DNA of 12,900 nucleotides from Rhodocyclaceae bacterium (lineage in GTDB: Bacteria; Pseudomonadota; Gammaproteobacteria; Burkholderiales; Rhodocyclaceae). The stretch is from positions 1 through 12,900 of the forward strand of contig JANYAW010000320.1 in assembly GCA_025361105.1 (NCBI GenBank), in the 5' to 3' direction. The notes beneath the pieces are model-generated. The model saw only the letters and a program-made list of their open reading frames with translations, was not told the origin of the DNA and searched no databases. Positions 7,532-12,900 of this stretch are shown piece after piece; position 1 is the stretch's first letter, and each line of letters begins with the position of its first letter. Position numbers and translations under genes: made by a program.

Positions 7532-7588
7532 TTGCGACCTACTACAATTAGTCGCAAGTTGGGGTCGACCTACTACATCTAGTAGGTC
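7532..7588. repeat. Two adjacent hairpins sharing the 12-mer CGACCTACTACA
   Basis: The 12-mer CGACCTACTACA is found at 7535-7546 and at 7566-7577, 31 bases apart. Each copy forms the left side of an inverted repeat. The first is TTGCGAC (7532-7538) with GTCGCAA (7551-7557); the second is GACCTACTA (7567-7575) with TAGTAGGTC (7580-7588), a perfect 9-bp stem with 4-base loop CATC. Neither is followed by a T run, so they are not a classic terminator. They could be paired operators or an RNA structure between the ampD and histone-like genes. Confidence 0.7.
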
Positions 7589-7897
7589 AGCGGAAAATAC
7601 CCACGGCCTTAGGAATTTTGCAGAAAACGTTGTAGCGATACAAAAAAAGTCTCACCAGCGATTCGCGATGTAGTGAAAATGCTTTGTGTGGCGCGATGTT
7701 GCAGCAGATGTTGAACAAATTGCATGAGCATGACAAATCAATATCGTGTTTTTGGTCATTGATTTCAAAGCGTAATGATGGACGGAAAAAACTTAGGAAT
7801 TCGTCGCTTTCAATTTAATAGAAGTGACTAATAATCCGTGCTAACCCAGACGGGTTGCAGTAAGAAGTAAGTGGTGGTTCTTTCCTGTTAATTTGTT

Positions 7898-7904
7898 AAG
7901 GAGG
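7898..7904 (+). promoter_or_regulatory. Strong ribosome binding site deciding the histone-like gene start
   Basis: AAGGAGG at 7898-7904 stands 6 bases before the ATG at 7911. It settles the start there, against a longer in-frame TTG at 7893 that would run through this site. A near-perfect match suggests high expression. Confidence 0.85.
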
Positions 7905-7910
7905 TTCAAC

Positions 7911-8441
7911 ATGGCTACATCAGCCAAGAAGCCGGTCGCAAAGAAAGCCGCGGCCAAGCCTGCCGCTAAGAAAGCTGCGGCCCCGAAGAAAGCTGCTGCT
8001 AAACCAGCGGTGAAAAAAGCTGCACCGAAGAAGGCCGCTGCAAAGCCGGCTGCAAAAAAAGCTGCTCCTAAAAAAGCTGCTGCAAAACCTGCTGCGAAAA
8101 AAGCTGCCCCTAAAAAGGCTGCTGCAAAGAAACCTGCAGCAAAGAAAGCAGCCCCTAAAAAGGCCGCAGCAAAAAAACCTGCTGCTAAAAAAGCCGCCCC
8201 TAAAAAGGCTGCTGCAAAGAAACCTGCTGCAAAAAAGGCTGCACCTAAGAAAGCTGCTGCAAAGAAAGCCGCGCCTAAAAAGGCTGCTGCCAAACCTGCC
8301 GCGAAAAAAGCTGCACCGAAGAAAGCCGCTGCAAAACCTGCCGTACCTGCTGCTGCCCCTTCGACTGCTGCCGCTCCTGGTATCAAGTCATCGCTGAATC
8401 CGGCTGCTGCATGGCCGTTTCCAACCGGCTCCCGTCCATAA
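7911..8441 (+). CDS. Histone H1-like lysine/alanine-rich DNA-binding protein
   Basis: This 176-residue protein is almost wholly Lys, Ala and Pro, resembling the C-terminal tail of eukaryotic histone H1 and bacterial relatives (AlgP-type, Bordetella/Burkholderia H1-like proteins). Such proteins bind DNA nonspecifically through positive charge and help shape the nucleoid. From about residue 35 it is a run of KKAAPKKAAAK(K)PAA units of 14-15 residues, roughly eight copies, some degenerate. The end is different: an alanine-rich linker, then GIKSSLNPAAAWPFPTGSRP, a non-repetitive tail I recognise from beta-proteobacterial homologues. No globular domain is present. At DNA level the repeats include a 32-base identical block at 8106-8137 and 8196-8227, and A7 runs at 8054-8060 and 8171-8177. 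It is monocistronic, with a strong ribosome binding site and a terminator downstream. The exact family name is uncertain. Confidence 0.85.
   Translation: MATSAKKPVAKKAAAKPAAKKAAAPKKAAAKPAVKKAAPKKAAAKPAAKKAAPKKAAAKPAAKKAAPKKAAAKKPAAKKAAPKKAAAKKPAAKKAAPKKAAAKKPAAKKAAPKKAAAKKAAPKKAAAKPAAKKAAPKKAAAKPAVPAAAPSTAAAPGIKSSLNPAAAWPFPTGSRP
8106..8227 (+). repeat. Tandem coding repeats in the histone-like gene
   Basis: Within the lysine-rich tract, bases 8106-8137 are identical to 8196-8227 (32 bases, 90 bases apart, two protein units). Intervening copies are near-identical with silent changes. Such repeats allow copy-number change by recombination or slippage. Confidence 0.7.
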
Positions 8442-8452
8442 CGGTGTTGGGG

Positions 8453-8478
8453 TATCGGACAGGTTTTCCTGTCCGATA
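8453..8478. other. Perfect 11-bp hairpin downstream of the histone-like gene
   Basis: TATCGGACAGG (8453-8463), loop TTTT (8464-8467), CCTGTCCGATA (8468-8478). The stem is perfect and begins 11 bases after the stop codon. No T run follows, so it is more likely a 3'-end stabilising structure or one half of a double terminator with the next hairpin. Confidence 0.65.
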
Positions 8479-8490
8479 TTGCATGACCAC

Positions 8491-8525
8491 AAGACGCAGC
8501 GTGTTTTTCAGCCTGCGTCTTTTTT
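8491..8525 (+). terminator. Intrinsic terminator of the histone-like gene
   Basis: AAGACGCAG (8491-8499) pairs with CTGCGTCTT (8513-8521), and the downstream arm runs into six T (8520-8525). This is a standard rho-independent terminator for plus-strand transcription. The convergent aminotransferase gene ends at 8554, just beyond. Confidence 0.85.
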
Positions 8526-8553
8526 CTTGTGTTTTGCTTTAGTAGGTTTACTT

Positions 8554-9711
8554 TTATTGTCCAAGGAAACGCTTGATTCGACTCAGTGCTTCCTCAAGTT
8601 TGGCCACATCTGAAGTGTAGGCAAAGCGCAGATGCGTGTTTGCGCGGTGAGTGCCGAAATCCTTGCCCGCAGTGGTCGCCACGCCCGCCTCGGTGAGTAA
8701 TTTGTCGGCAAATTCGGCGCTGTTGTTAGTGAAGCGACTGCAATCTGCGTACACATAAAACGCGCCTTGCGGCTCGGTAGCGATATCAAATCCGATTTGA
8801 CGCAGGCCGTTCACCAAGACATCGCGACGTTGTGAAAAAATCGTGCGCCGTGTCTCCAATATCTCCAAAGTTTCTGGTGCGAAGGCGACCAGCGCTGCGT
8901 GTTGCGCGATGGTCGATGGACAGATAAATAAGTTCTGCGCCAACTTCTCCACGTCACGCAAATGCGCTTCGGGGACGATCATCCAACCTAGTCGCCAGCC
9001 GGTCATACCAAAATATTTCGAGAAGCTATTGATGACAAAAATATCTTTGCTGATGGCCAGCGCCGATGGCAAATCCACGCCATAAGTCAGGCCGTGATAA
9101 ATCTCATCGACGACTAAGTGCCCTTGACGTGCACTGACTTCCCGCCATAGTGCTGCGAGTTGTGGCTGCGTCAAAATTGTGCCAGTCGGATTGGACGGCG
9201 ATGCCATCATCAAGCCACGCGTGGCAGGGCTCCAGTACTTTGCAATATCGGCAGGACAGGGCTGAAAATTGGACGCGGCATCAACTGGAATCGGTATCAC
9301 TTTGCCATCAAACAATCGCGCAAAATTTCGATTGCACGGATAACTTGGATCGGGCATCAACCATTCGTCGCCGGGGCTTACCAAAGCGCCCAACACAATC
9401 AGCAAAGCGGCTGATGCGCCAGCAGTGACGACGATAGTTTGCGGGTCGATATCGAGGCGGTAACGTGCCTGGTAGAAGTCCGAAATTGCACTGCGCAATT
9501 CGGGTAAACCGAGCGATGGCGTGTAGTGCACGTGGCCATGCGATAAAAAATTCTGCGCGGCGGCAACGATAGGCTCCGCCGTAGGGAAATCCGGTTCGCC
9601 GACTTCAAGATGAATCACCGACGCACCTGCGGCTTCTAACTGACGCGCCTTGTTCATCAGTTCCATCACATAAAACGGACGAATGTCGCGCATGCGTGCA
9701 GTTGATGCCAT
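8554..9711 (-). CDS. Class I/II pyridoxal-phosphate aminotransferase
   Basis: This 385-residue fold-type I aminotransferase transfers amino groups between an amino acid and a 2-oxo acid in the cytoplasm. The PLP-binding lysine is K232 in INSFSKYFGMTGWRLGW. Other family residues are visible: N174 in SPSNPTGT, D202 and Y205 in VVDEIYHGL, R240 in the lysine motif, and R362 in THLRFAYT, which binds the substrate carboxylate. The N-terminus has LEVGEPDFPT and YTPSLGLPELR, typical of the AspC/AlaT-like subgroup Ia. Substrate cannot be fixed from the sequence; aspartate-, alanine- or other amino-acid specificity is possible. The ATG at 9711 is preceded by GAGGG six bases away. It lies downstream of pckG on the same strand but is separated from it by a terminator, so it is probably transcribed on its own. 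Confidence 0.9.
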   Translation of the reverse strand: MASTARMRDIRPFYVMELMNKARQLEAAGASVIHLEVGEPDFPTAEPIVAAAQNFLSHGHVHYTPSLGLPELRSAISDFYQARYRLDIDPQTIVVTAGASAALLIVLGALVSPGDEWLMPDPSYPCNRNFARLFDGKVIPIPVDAASNFQPCPADIAKYWSPATRGLMMASPSNPTGTILTQPQLAALWREVSARQGHLVVDEIYHGLTYGVDLPSALAISKDIFVINSFSKYFGMTGWRLGWMIVPEAHLRDVEKLAQNLFICPSTIAQHAALVAFAPETLEILETRRTIFSQRRDVLVNGLRQIGFDIATEPQGAFYVYADCSRFTNNSAEFADKLLTEAGVATTAGKDFGTHRANTHLRFAYTSDVAKLEEALSRIKRFLGQ

Positions 9712-9726
9712 GTGATTCCCTCAATG

Positions 9727-9760
9727 AAAACGGCTGCCGGAATTGCTACGGGCAGCCGTT
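9727..9760 (-). terminator. Probable terminator of pckG
   Basis: Read on the minus strand, AACGGCTGCC (9751-9760) pairs perfectly with GGCAGCCGTT (9729-9738), and the second arm ends in TTTT (9727-9730). It lies in the 98-base gap after pckG and before the aminotransferase. The T run is short, so efficiency is uncertain. A smaller GTGCT/AGCAC hairpin at 9782-9794 lies closer to the pckG stop. Confidence 0.6.
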
Positions 9761-9809
9761 AGATTACATCCACGCGACGGCGTGCTATCAGCACCACCCG
9801 GCAAAATCG

Positions 9810-11648
9810 CTAATCCACCATCGCTAGCTCAAACAATTCACGCTTCAAGGTCAATGCGCGCGGCATACGCTGCCCGAGTTTGCTGAACCACTCGCCGTGC
9901 AATTTAAGTTCGTCTTGCCAAGCGTCGACGTCAACAGCAGTCAGTTGTTCAAATTGCGCCTCAGAGATTTCATCGTTGCCACTCCAATCCAAATCAGCGA
10001 ATTTCGGTGTCCAACCCAAGGCCGTTTGCGTCGCATTAGCTTTGCCATTGCAACGCTCAACAATCCATTTGAGTACGCGCATGTTTTCGCCGAAACCTGG
10101 CCACATGAAATTGCCATCGGCATCTTGGCGAAACCAATTCACCGTAAAAATACGTGGTGACTGCGAAACTTGATGACCGATGCGAAGCCAGTGATTGAAA
10201 TAGTCGCCCATGTGATAGCCGCAAAACGGCAGCATCGCAAACGGGTCGCGGCGCACGATGCCTTGCGCACCCGTCGCTGCGGCGGTGGTTTCCGAGCCGA
10301 GTGTGGCGGCCATGTACACGCCATAGTTCCAATTGAATGCTTCAAACACCAGTGGTACTGTGGTCGAGCGGCGGCCACCGAAAATGAATGCAGAAATCGG
10401 CACACCAGCGGGATTTTCCCAATCGGCATCAATTGACGGACATTGATGCGCGGGTGCGGTGAAGCGTGCATTCGGGTGCGCGGCTTTGCGACCGGCTTTC
10501 CCATCTTCGGGTGTCCAATCCTTGCCCTGCCAATCAATCAAATGATCGGGCGCAACTTTGGTCATACCTTCCCACCAAACATCACCATCGTCGGTCAGCG
10601 CGACATTGGTAAAGATGATGTTTTCCTTCAATGTCGCCATCGCATTGAAATTTGTTTTTTCGCTGGTGCCAGGGGCGACACCAAAAAATCCCGCTTCAGG
10701 ATTTATCGCATACAGCCGTCCGTCTTTGCCCGGTTTAATCCACGCAATATCGTCGCCCACCGTGGTGATTTTCCAACCACCGAGACTCTTGGGTGGAATC
10801 AGCATCGCAAAATTTGTTTTGCCGCAAGCCGAAGGAAATGCCGCAGCGATATAGGATTTGTCGCCCTCGGGTGATTCGACACCGAGAATCAACATATGTT
10901 CGGCCAACCAACCTTCGTCCCGCGCCATGACCGACGCGATGCGTAGCGCAAAACATTTTTTGCCAAGTAATGCGTTGCCACCATAACCCGAACCAAACGA
11001 CCAAATCTCGCGTGTCTCGGGGAAATGACAAATGTATTTGATCGGATTACACGGCCATTTCACATCGGGTGTCTCTGTCGTAATCGGTGAGCCGACGCTG
11101 TGCAAACACGGCACAAACTCACCATCCGTGCCCAGCGCATCAAGCACCGTTCGACCCATCCGCGTCATCACTCGCATGTTGACCACGACATAAGGACTGT
11201 CAGATAACTCAACGCCGATGTGCGCAATCGGCGAGCCAACCGGTCCCATCGAAAATGGAATCACATACATCGTGCGACCACGCATGCAAGCTCTGAAGAG
11301 TCCCTTCAGAATCCCTTTCATTTTTTCTGGTTCTTCCCAGTTGTTGTTGGGGCCTGCATCATCGGGTTCCGTCGTGCAAACGTAAGTTCTGTCTTCCACC
11401 CGCGCCACGTCAGATGGGTCGGACAGCGCCAAATAAGAATTTGGACGCTTCGCCGGATTGAGCTTGATCACGCTGCCGGTGGCGACCATCTGAGCGAACA
11501 ATCGATCAGCTTCGGCCTGCGAACCATCGCACCACATCACTTCTTTGGCCTCGGTCAATGCGGCAATTTCCGCTACCCAAGCGGCAAGCTTGGCGTGTTT
11601 CAAATGTGGCGGCGTAGTTGAATAAATAGTCTGATTAGCTTGGTTCAT
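9810..11648 (-). CDS. pckG: Phosphoenolpyruvate carboxykinase (GTP)
   Basis: This enzyme converts oxaloacetate plus GTP to phosphoenolpyruvate, CO2 and GDP, the entry step of gluconeogenesis. The 612-residue length and motifs are those of the GTP class, not the ATP class. The P-loop is FPSACGKTNFAML (about residues 271-283) with the class-specific reactive cysteine C275. The kinase-2 metal motif is GDDIAW (298-303). The N-terminal EDRTYVCTTEPDDAGPNNNW and MYVIPFSMGPVGSP, and the later INPEAGFFGVAPGT and PISAFIFGGRR, are all family landmarks. I start at the ATG at 11648 (MNQANQ); a TTG at 11657 would add three residues and abuts the only GGAG, so it is less likely. It diverges from a malic enzyme gene: both act at the PEP/pyruvate/C4-acid node, so shared control of the gap is plausible. 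Confidence 0.96.
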   Translation of the reverse strand: MNQANQTIYSTTPPHLKHAKLAAWVAEIAALTEAKEVMWCDGSQAEADRLFAQMVATGSVIKLNPAKRPNSYLALSDPSDVARVEDRTYVCTTEPDDAGPNNNWEEPEKMKGILKGLFRACMRGRTMYVIPFSMGPVGSPIAHIGVELSDSPYVVVNMRVMTRMGRTVLDALGTDGEFVPCLHSVGSPITTETPDVKWPCNPIKYICHFPETREIWSFGSGYGGNALLGKKCFALRIASVMARDEGWLAEHMLILGVESPEGDKSYIAAAFPSACGKTNFAMLIPPKSLGGWKITTVGDDIAWIKPGKDGRLYAINPEAGFFGVAPGTSEKTNFNAMATLKENIIFTNVALTDDGDVWWEGMTKVAPDHLIDWQGKDWTPEDGKAGRKAAHPNARFTAPAHQCPSIDADWENPAGVPISAFIFGGRRSTTVPLVFEAFNWNYGVYMAATLGSETTAAATGAQGIVRRDPFAMLPFCGYHMGDYFNHWLRIGHQVSQSPRIFTVNWFRQDADGNFMWPGFGENMRVLKWIVERCNGKANATQTALGWTPKFADLDWSGNDEISEAQFEQLTAVDVDAWQDELKLHGEWFSKLGQRMPRALTLKRELFELAMVD

Positions 11649-11798
11649 GAAGGACAAACTCCACAGAAAATAAAAATTGGGGTACGCAGGTCACGCAGAC
11701 TTGGTAAGTCATGCGGAAACGAAATCCCGATGCGGGAAGTCGGGTGCGATGAGAGGAGGGGAATTATCCCACATGGTGGTTGAGTGGAACGACTTTCT

Positions 11799-11822
11799 CC
11801 CCTCTCCCTCGCGGGAGAGGGG
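11799..11822. repeat. REP-like perfect hairpin, 10-bp stem
   Basis: CCCCTCTCCC (11799-11808), loop TCGC, GGGAGAGGGG (11813-11822). Stems of this CCCCTCTCCC type recur between genes in many proteobacterial genomes as repetitive extragenic palindromes. Whether it is repeated elsewhere in this genome cannot be seen here. Confidence 0.6.
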
Positions 11823-11988
11823 AATTGTGGTGCAATGACATGTTCGCCAGTTGGTGCTGGTGACACGCCGTTGTAGAGCGTCACCCCCACCGTCATTTCC
11901 GCGACCTCGGCTCGCCTCTGAGGCTAAACAATCAACTACGCTCATCGGAGACGCAAAACAAAAACCAACGGCGGCGGCGCAGGGGTTT

Positions 11989-12007
11989 CGCAAAGCACTG
12001 CTTTGCG
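11989..12007. repeat. 19-base near-perfect palindrome
   Basis: CGCAAAGCA (11989-11997) and TGCTTTGCG (11999-12007) are exact reverse complements around a single central C. The arms are too close to form a stable RNA loop over their full length, so a dimeric protein binding site or repeat remnant fits better. It is 145 bases before the malic enzyme start. Confidence 0.45.
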
Positions 12008-12025
12008 CGCGCAGAGCAGGTCGGC

Positions 12026-12047
12026 TGTGCAAAACCGACATTGCACA
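12026..12047. repeat. Inverted repeat TGTGCAA/TTGCACA
   Basis: TGTGCAA (12026-12032) and TTGCACA (12041-12047) are perfect arms around an 8-base centre. It lies about 105 bases upstream of the malic enzyme ATG and may be an operator or part of the repeat-rich block. Confidence 0.4.
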
Positions 12048-12151
12048 CCAGCACCAACTGGCAAATGATGATGCTATCTCCGATACCGCCAATCCCGCAC
12101 TGCGGCGTTACAATCAAGCCGCTCATTCAATCGCATACAAACAAAGACCAC

Positions 12152-12649
12152 ATGGACGAACGTATTCGCGCTGCTGCGCTGGAGTATCACCAATTCCCGA
12201 CACCGGGAAAAATTGCGGTCACGCCGACCAAAGCGCTTAACAATCAACATGATTTATCGTTGGCCTACTCACCCGGCGTGGCGGCGGCCTGCGATGAAAT
12301 TGTGCGCGATCCGAGCACCGCAGCTTTGTACACTTCGCGTGCAAATCTCGTCGCGGTTATCTCGAACGGCACTGCCGTTCTAGGCCTTGGAAATATTGGG
12401 CCGCTGGCCGGCAAGCCGGTGATGGAAGGCAAGGGCGTGCTGTTCAAAAAGTTCGCTGGGATTGATGTGTTTGATATTGAAGTCGCTGAAAACGATCCAG
12501 ACAAATTGGTCGACATCATCGCGAGTTTGGAGCCGACTTTTGGCGGCATCAATCTTGAGGACATCAAAGCACCGGAGTGCTTTTACGTCGAAGCCAAATT
12601 GCGCGAGCGGATGAAAATTCCGGTGTTTCATGACGACCAGCACGGCACA
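12152..12649 (+). CDS. maeB: NADP-dependent malic enzyme, N-terminal 166 residues, broken by a junction
   Basis: Malic enzyme decarboxylates malate to pyruvate with reduction of NAD(P). The 166 residues seen are a textbook MaeB N-terminus: ALEYHQFPTPGKIAV, then DLSLAYSPGVA with the catalytic-region Tyr, SNGTAVLGLGNIGPLAGKPV, EGKGVLFKKFAGIDVFD with the catalytic-region Lys, FGGINLEDIKAPECF with acidic metal-binding residues, and IPVFHDDQHGT. Family members continue here with Ala-Ile/Val and the NAD-binding Rossmann domain, and bacterial MaeB proteins run on to about 420 or, with a phosphotransacetylase-like domain, about 760 residues. Instead the frame continues open to the window end, but as an unrelated Arg/His/Glu-rich string that is the antisense of a transporter gene. 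The real gene is therefore cut at about 12650. It is divergent from pckG. NAD versus NADP preference cannot be told from this half. Confidence 0.88.
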
Positions 12650-12898
12650 CATCCGGCGCAGTTCGCCCAGCGACAGCGGCGCGCGCACCTTGCGCAGGCC
12701 CGCCGGACGTTCCGGTTCGCGCACTCCGAACACCAGCATAGCGACCGAGAGGAACGCCGGGATCACCGCCACCCAGAAGACGATGCGGTAATTGTCGAGC
12801 GTCAGCCACATCAGGAGGATCGCGAGGCCCGGCCCGAGGAAGGCGCCGACCGTGTCGAGCGACTGTCGCAGTCCGAAGGCGGCACCGCGCAGCTCGGG
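12650..12898 (-). CDS. MFS transporter, internal fragment (joined at a foreign junction)
   Basis: Read on the minus strand from 12898, the frame gives PELRGAAFGLRQSLDTVGAF, then LGPGLAILLMW, LTLDNYRIVFWVAVIPAFLS, VAMLVFGVREPERPAGLRKV and RAPLSLGELRRM. Two hydrophobic membrane segments flank a short loop and are followed by a basic cytoplasmic stretch, the middle part of a major-facilitator transporter: R-G-A-A-F-G-L-R-Q is a known motif near the fifth helix. Neither end is present: it enters from the right edge and stops being transporter-like at about 12650, where it meets the antisense of malic enzyme. Hand-counted GC is about 70% for 12661-12900 against 51% for 12361-12600, so it comes from different DNA, probably another genome. 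The substrate is unknown. Confidence 0.75.
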
Positions 12899-12900
12899 CG

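Larger units (their letters stand above)
7445..7910. other. Gene-free stretch between ampD and the histone-like gene
   Basis: There is no credible gene in these 466 bases. It contains the paired hairpins at 7532-7588 (separate entry), a small inverted repeat CACAC/GTGTG at 7462-7477, a 10-mer CTTAGGAATT occurring twice (7608-7617 and 7792-7801), and a short AACCC/GGGTT hairpin at 7843-7856. A TAATAAT at 7829-7835 could be a -10 box for the histone-like gene, but no good -35 box is paired with it. No U-tailed terminator is visible behind ampD. Confidence 0.6.
11649..12151. other. Palindrome-rich intergenic region between pckG and malic enzyme
   Basis: About 500 bases without a credible gene. 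It holds several perfect inverted repeats: TCCCG/CGGGA at 11725-11737, CCCCTCTCCC/GGGAGAGGGG at 11799-11822, GCCTC/GAGGC at 11914-11924, CGCAAAGCA/TGCTTTGCG at 11989-12007 and TGTGCAA/TTGCACA at 12026-12047. GAGGGGAATT-like strings occur twice (around 11757 and 11818). These look like dispersed repetitive extragenic elements. No promoter boxes for either divergent gene are convincing. Confidence 0.6.

Noticed and set aside
7990..8340. Possible CRISPR-like or non-coding tandem array
   Set aside because: The periodicity follows codons of a Lys/Ala/Pro protein with silent third-base changes, and no distinct spacers exist.
7841..8386. Long minus-strand reading frame rich in AAFFGAAF opposite the histone-like gene
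   Set aside because: It is the antisense of Lys/Ala codons and has no start signal; the plus strand has a strong ribosome binding site and a recognised product.
10443..10874. 143-residue plus-strand frame and several others opposite pckG
   Set aside because: All are shadows of the well-supported pckG frame on the minus strand.
11851..12240. 129-residue plus-strand reading frame in the pckG/malic enzyme gap
   Set aside because: It runs through the palindromic repeats and into the malic enzyme start in a different frame, is low-complexity Arg/Ala-rich, and has no ribosome binding site.
12380..12811. 143-residue minus-strand reading frame spanning the 12650 junction
   Set aside because: Its first part is real transporter sequence, but its second part is the antisense of malic enzyme; the joined protein is an artefact of the junction.

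Overview
The window reads as the chromosome of a beta-proteobacterium, most likely a Burkholderiales-type organism of moderate GC content. The evidence is the gene order PP0621-family protein / pilS / pilR / ampD, a lysine-alanine histone H1-like protein ending in the tail LNPAAAWPFPTGSRP, and GTP-type PEP carboxykinase divergent from a MaeB-type malic enzyme. Genus cannot be fixed from sequence alone. Codon use and GC are fairly even from 1 to about 12650, then change abruptly.

Region 1 (1-3699) is one end of an integrated mobile element. It holds the C-terminal part of a replication primase/helicase-like ATPase with a PriCT-1 domain, running off the left edge. Next comes a DinJ/YafQ-type toxin-antitoxin pair on the minus strand with its own promoter and palindromic operator. 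A tyrosine integrase on the minus strand follows, with its start facing a tRNA-Pro(CGG)-like sequence. That tRNA sequence is perfect from the D arm to CCA, but its 5' acceptor strand has three consecutive mismatches. It is best read as the attachment-site copy (att) marking the element/host boundary, not as a working tRNA.

Region 2 (3733-7444) is a tightly packed host operon: a small membrane-anchored cysteine-containing protein, PilS sensor kinase, PilR sigma-54 activator and AmpD amidase. Three successive junctions are ATGA overlap, ATGA overlap and stop/start abutting, so translational coupling is likely. It links the type IV pilus two-component system with peptidoglycan recycling.

Region 3 (7445-8553) contains a 466-bp gene-free stretch carrying two adjacent hairpins built on a repeated 12-mer, then the histone H1-like gene with a strong ribosome binding site, then a perfect 11-bp hairpin and an intrinsic terminator.

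Region 4 (8554-12151) has two minus-strand metabolic genes, a class I/II aminotransferase and pckG (gluconeogenic PEP carboxykinase) separated by a terminator, and a roughly 500-bp intergenic stretch rich in short perfect palindromes.

Region 5 (12152-12900) starts as a good malic enzyme gene on the plus strand. It breaks after the HDDQHGT motif at about 12650, where the DNA becomes an internal fragment of an MFS transporter read on the opposite strand. Hand-counted GC is about 51% for 12361-12600 and 70% for 12661-12900. This is most simply an assembly chimera at a contig end, or less likely a real recombination junction. I do not see a clear new defence or catalytic system. The most unusual signals are this junction, the damaged tRNA att site and the paired CTACTACA hairpins.
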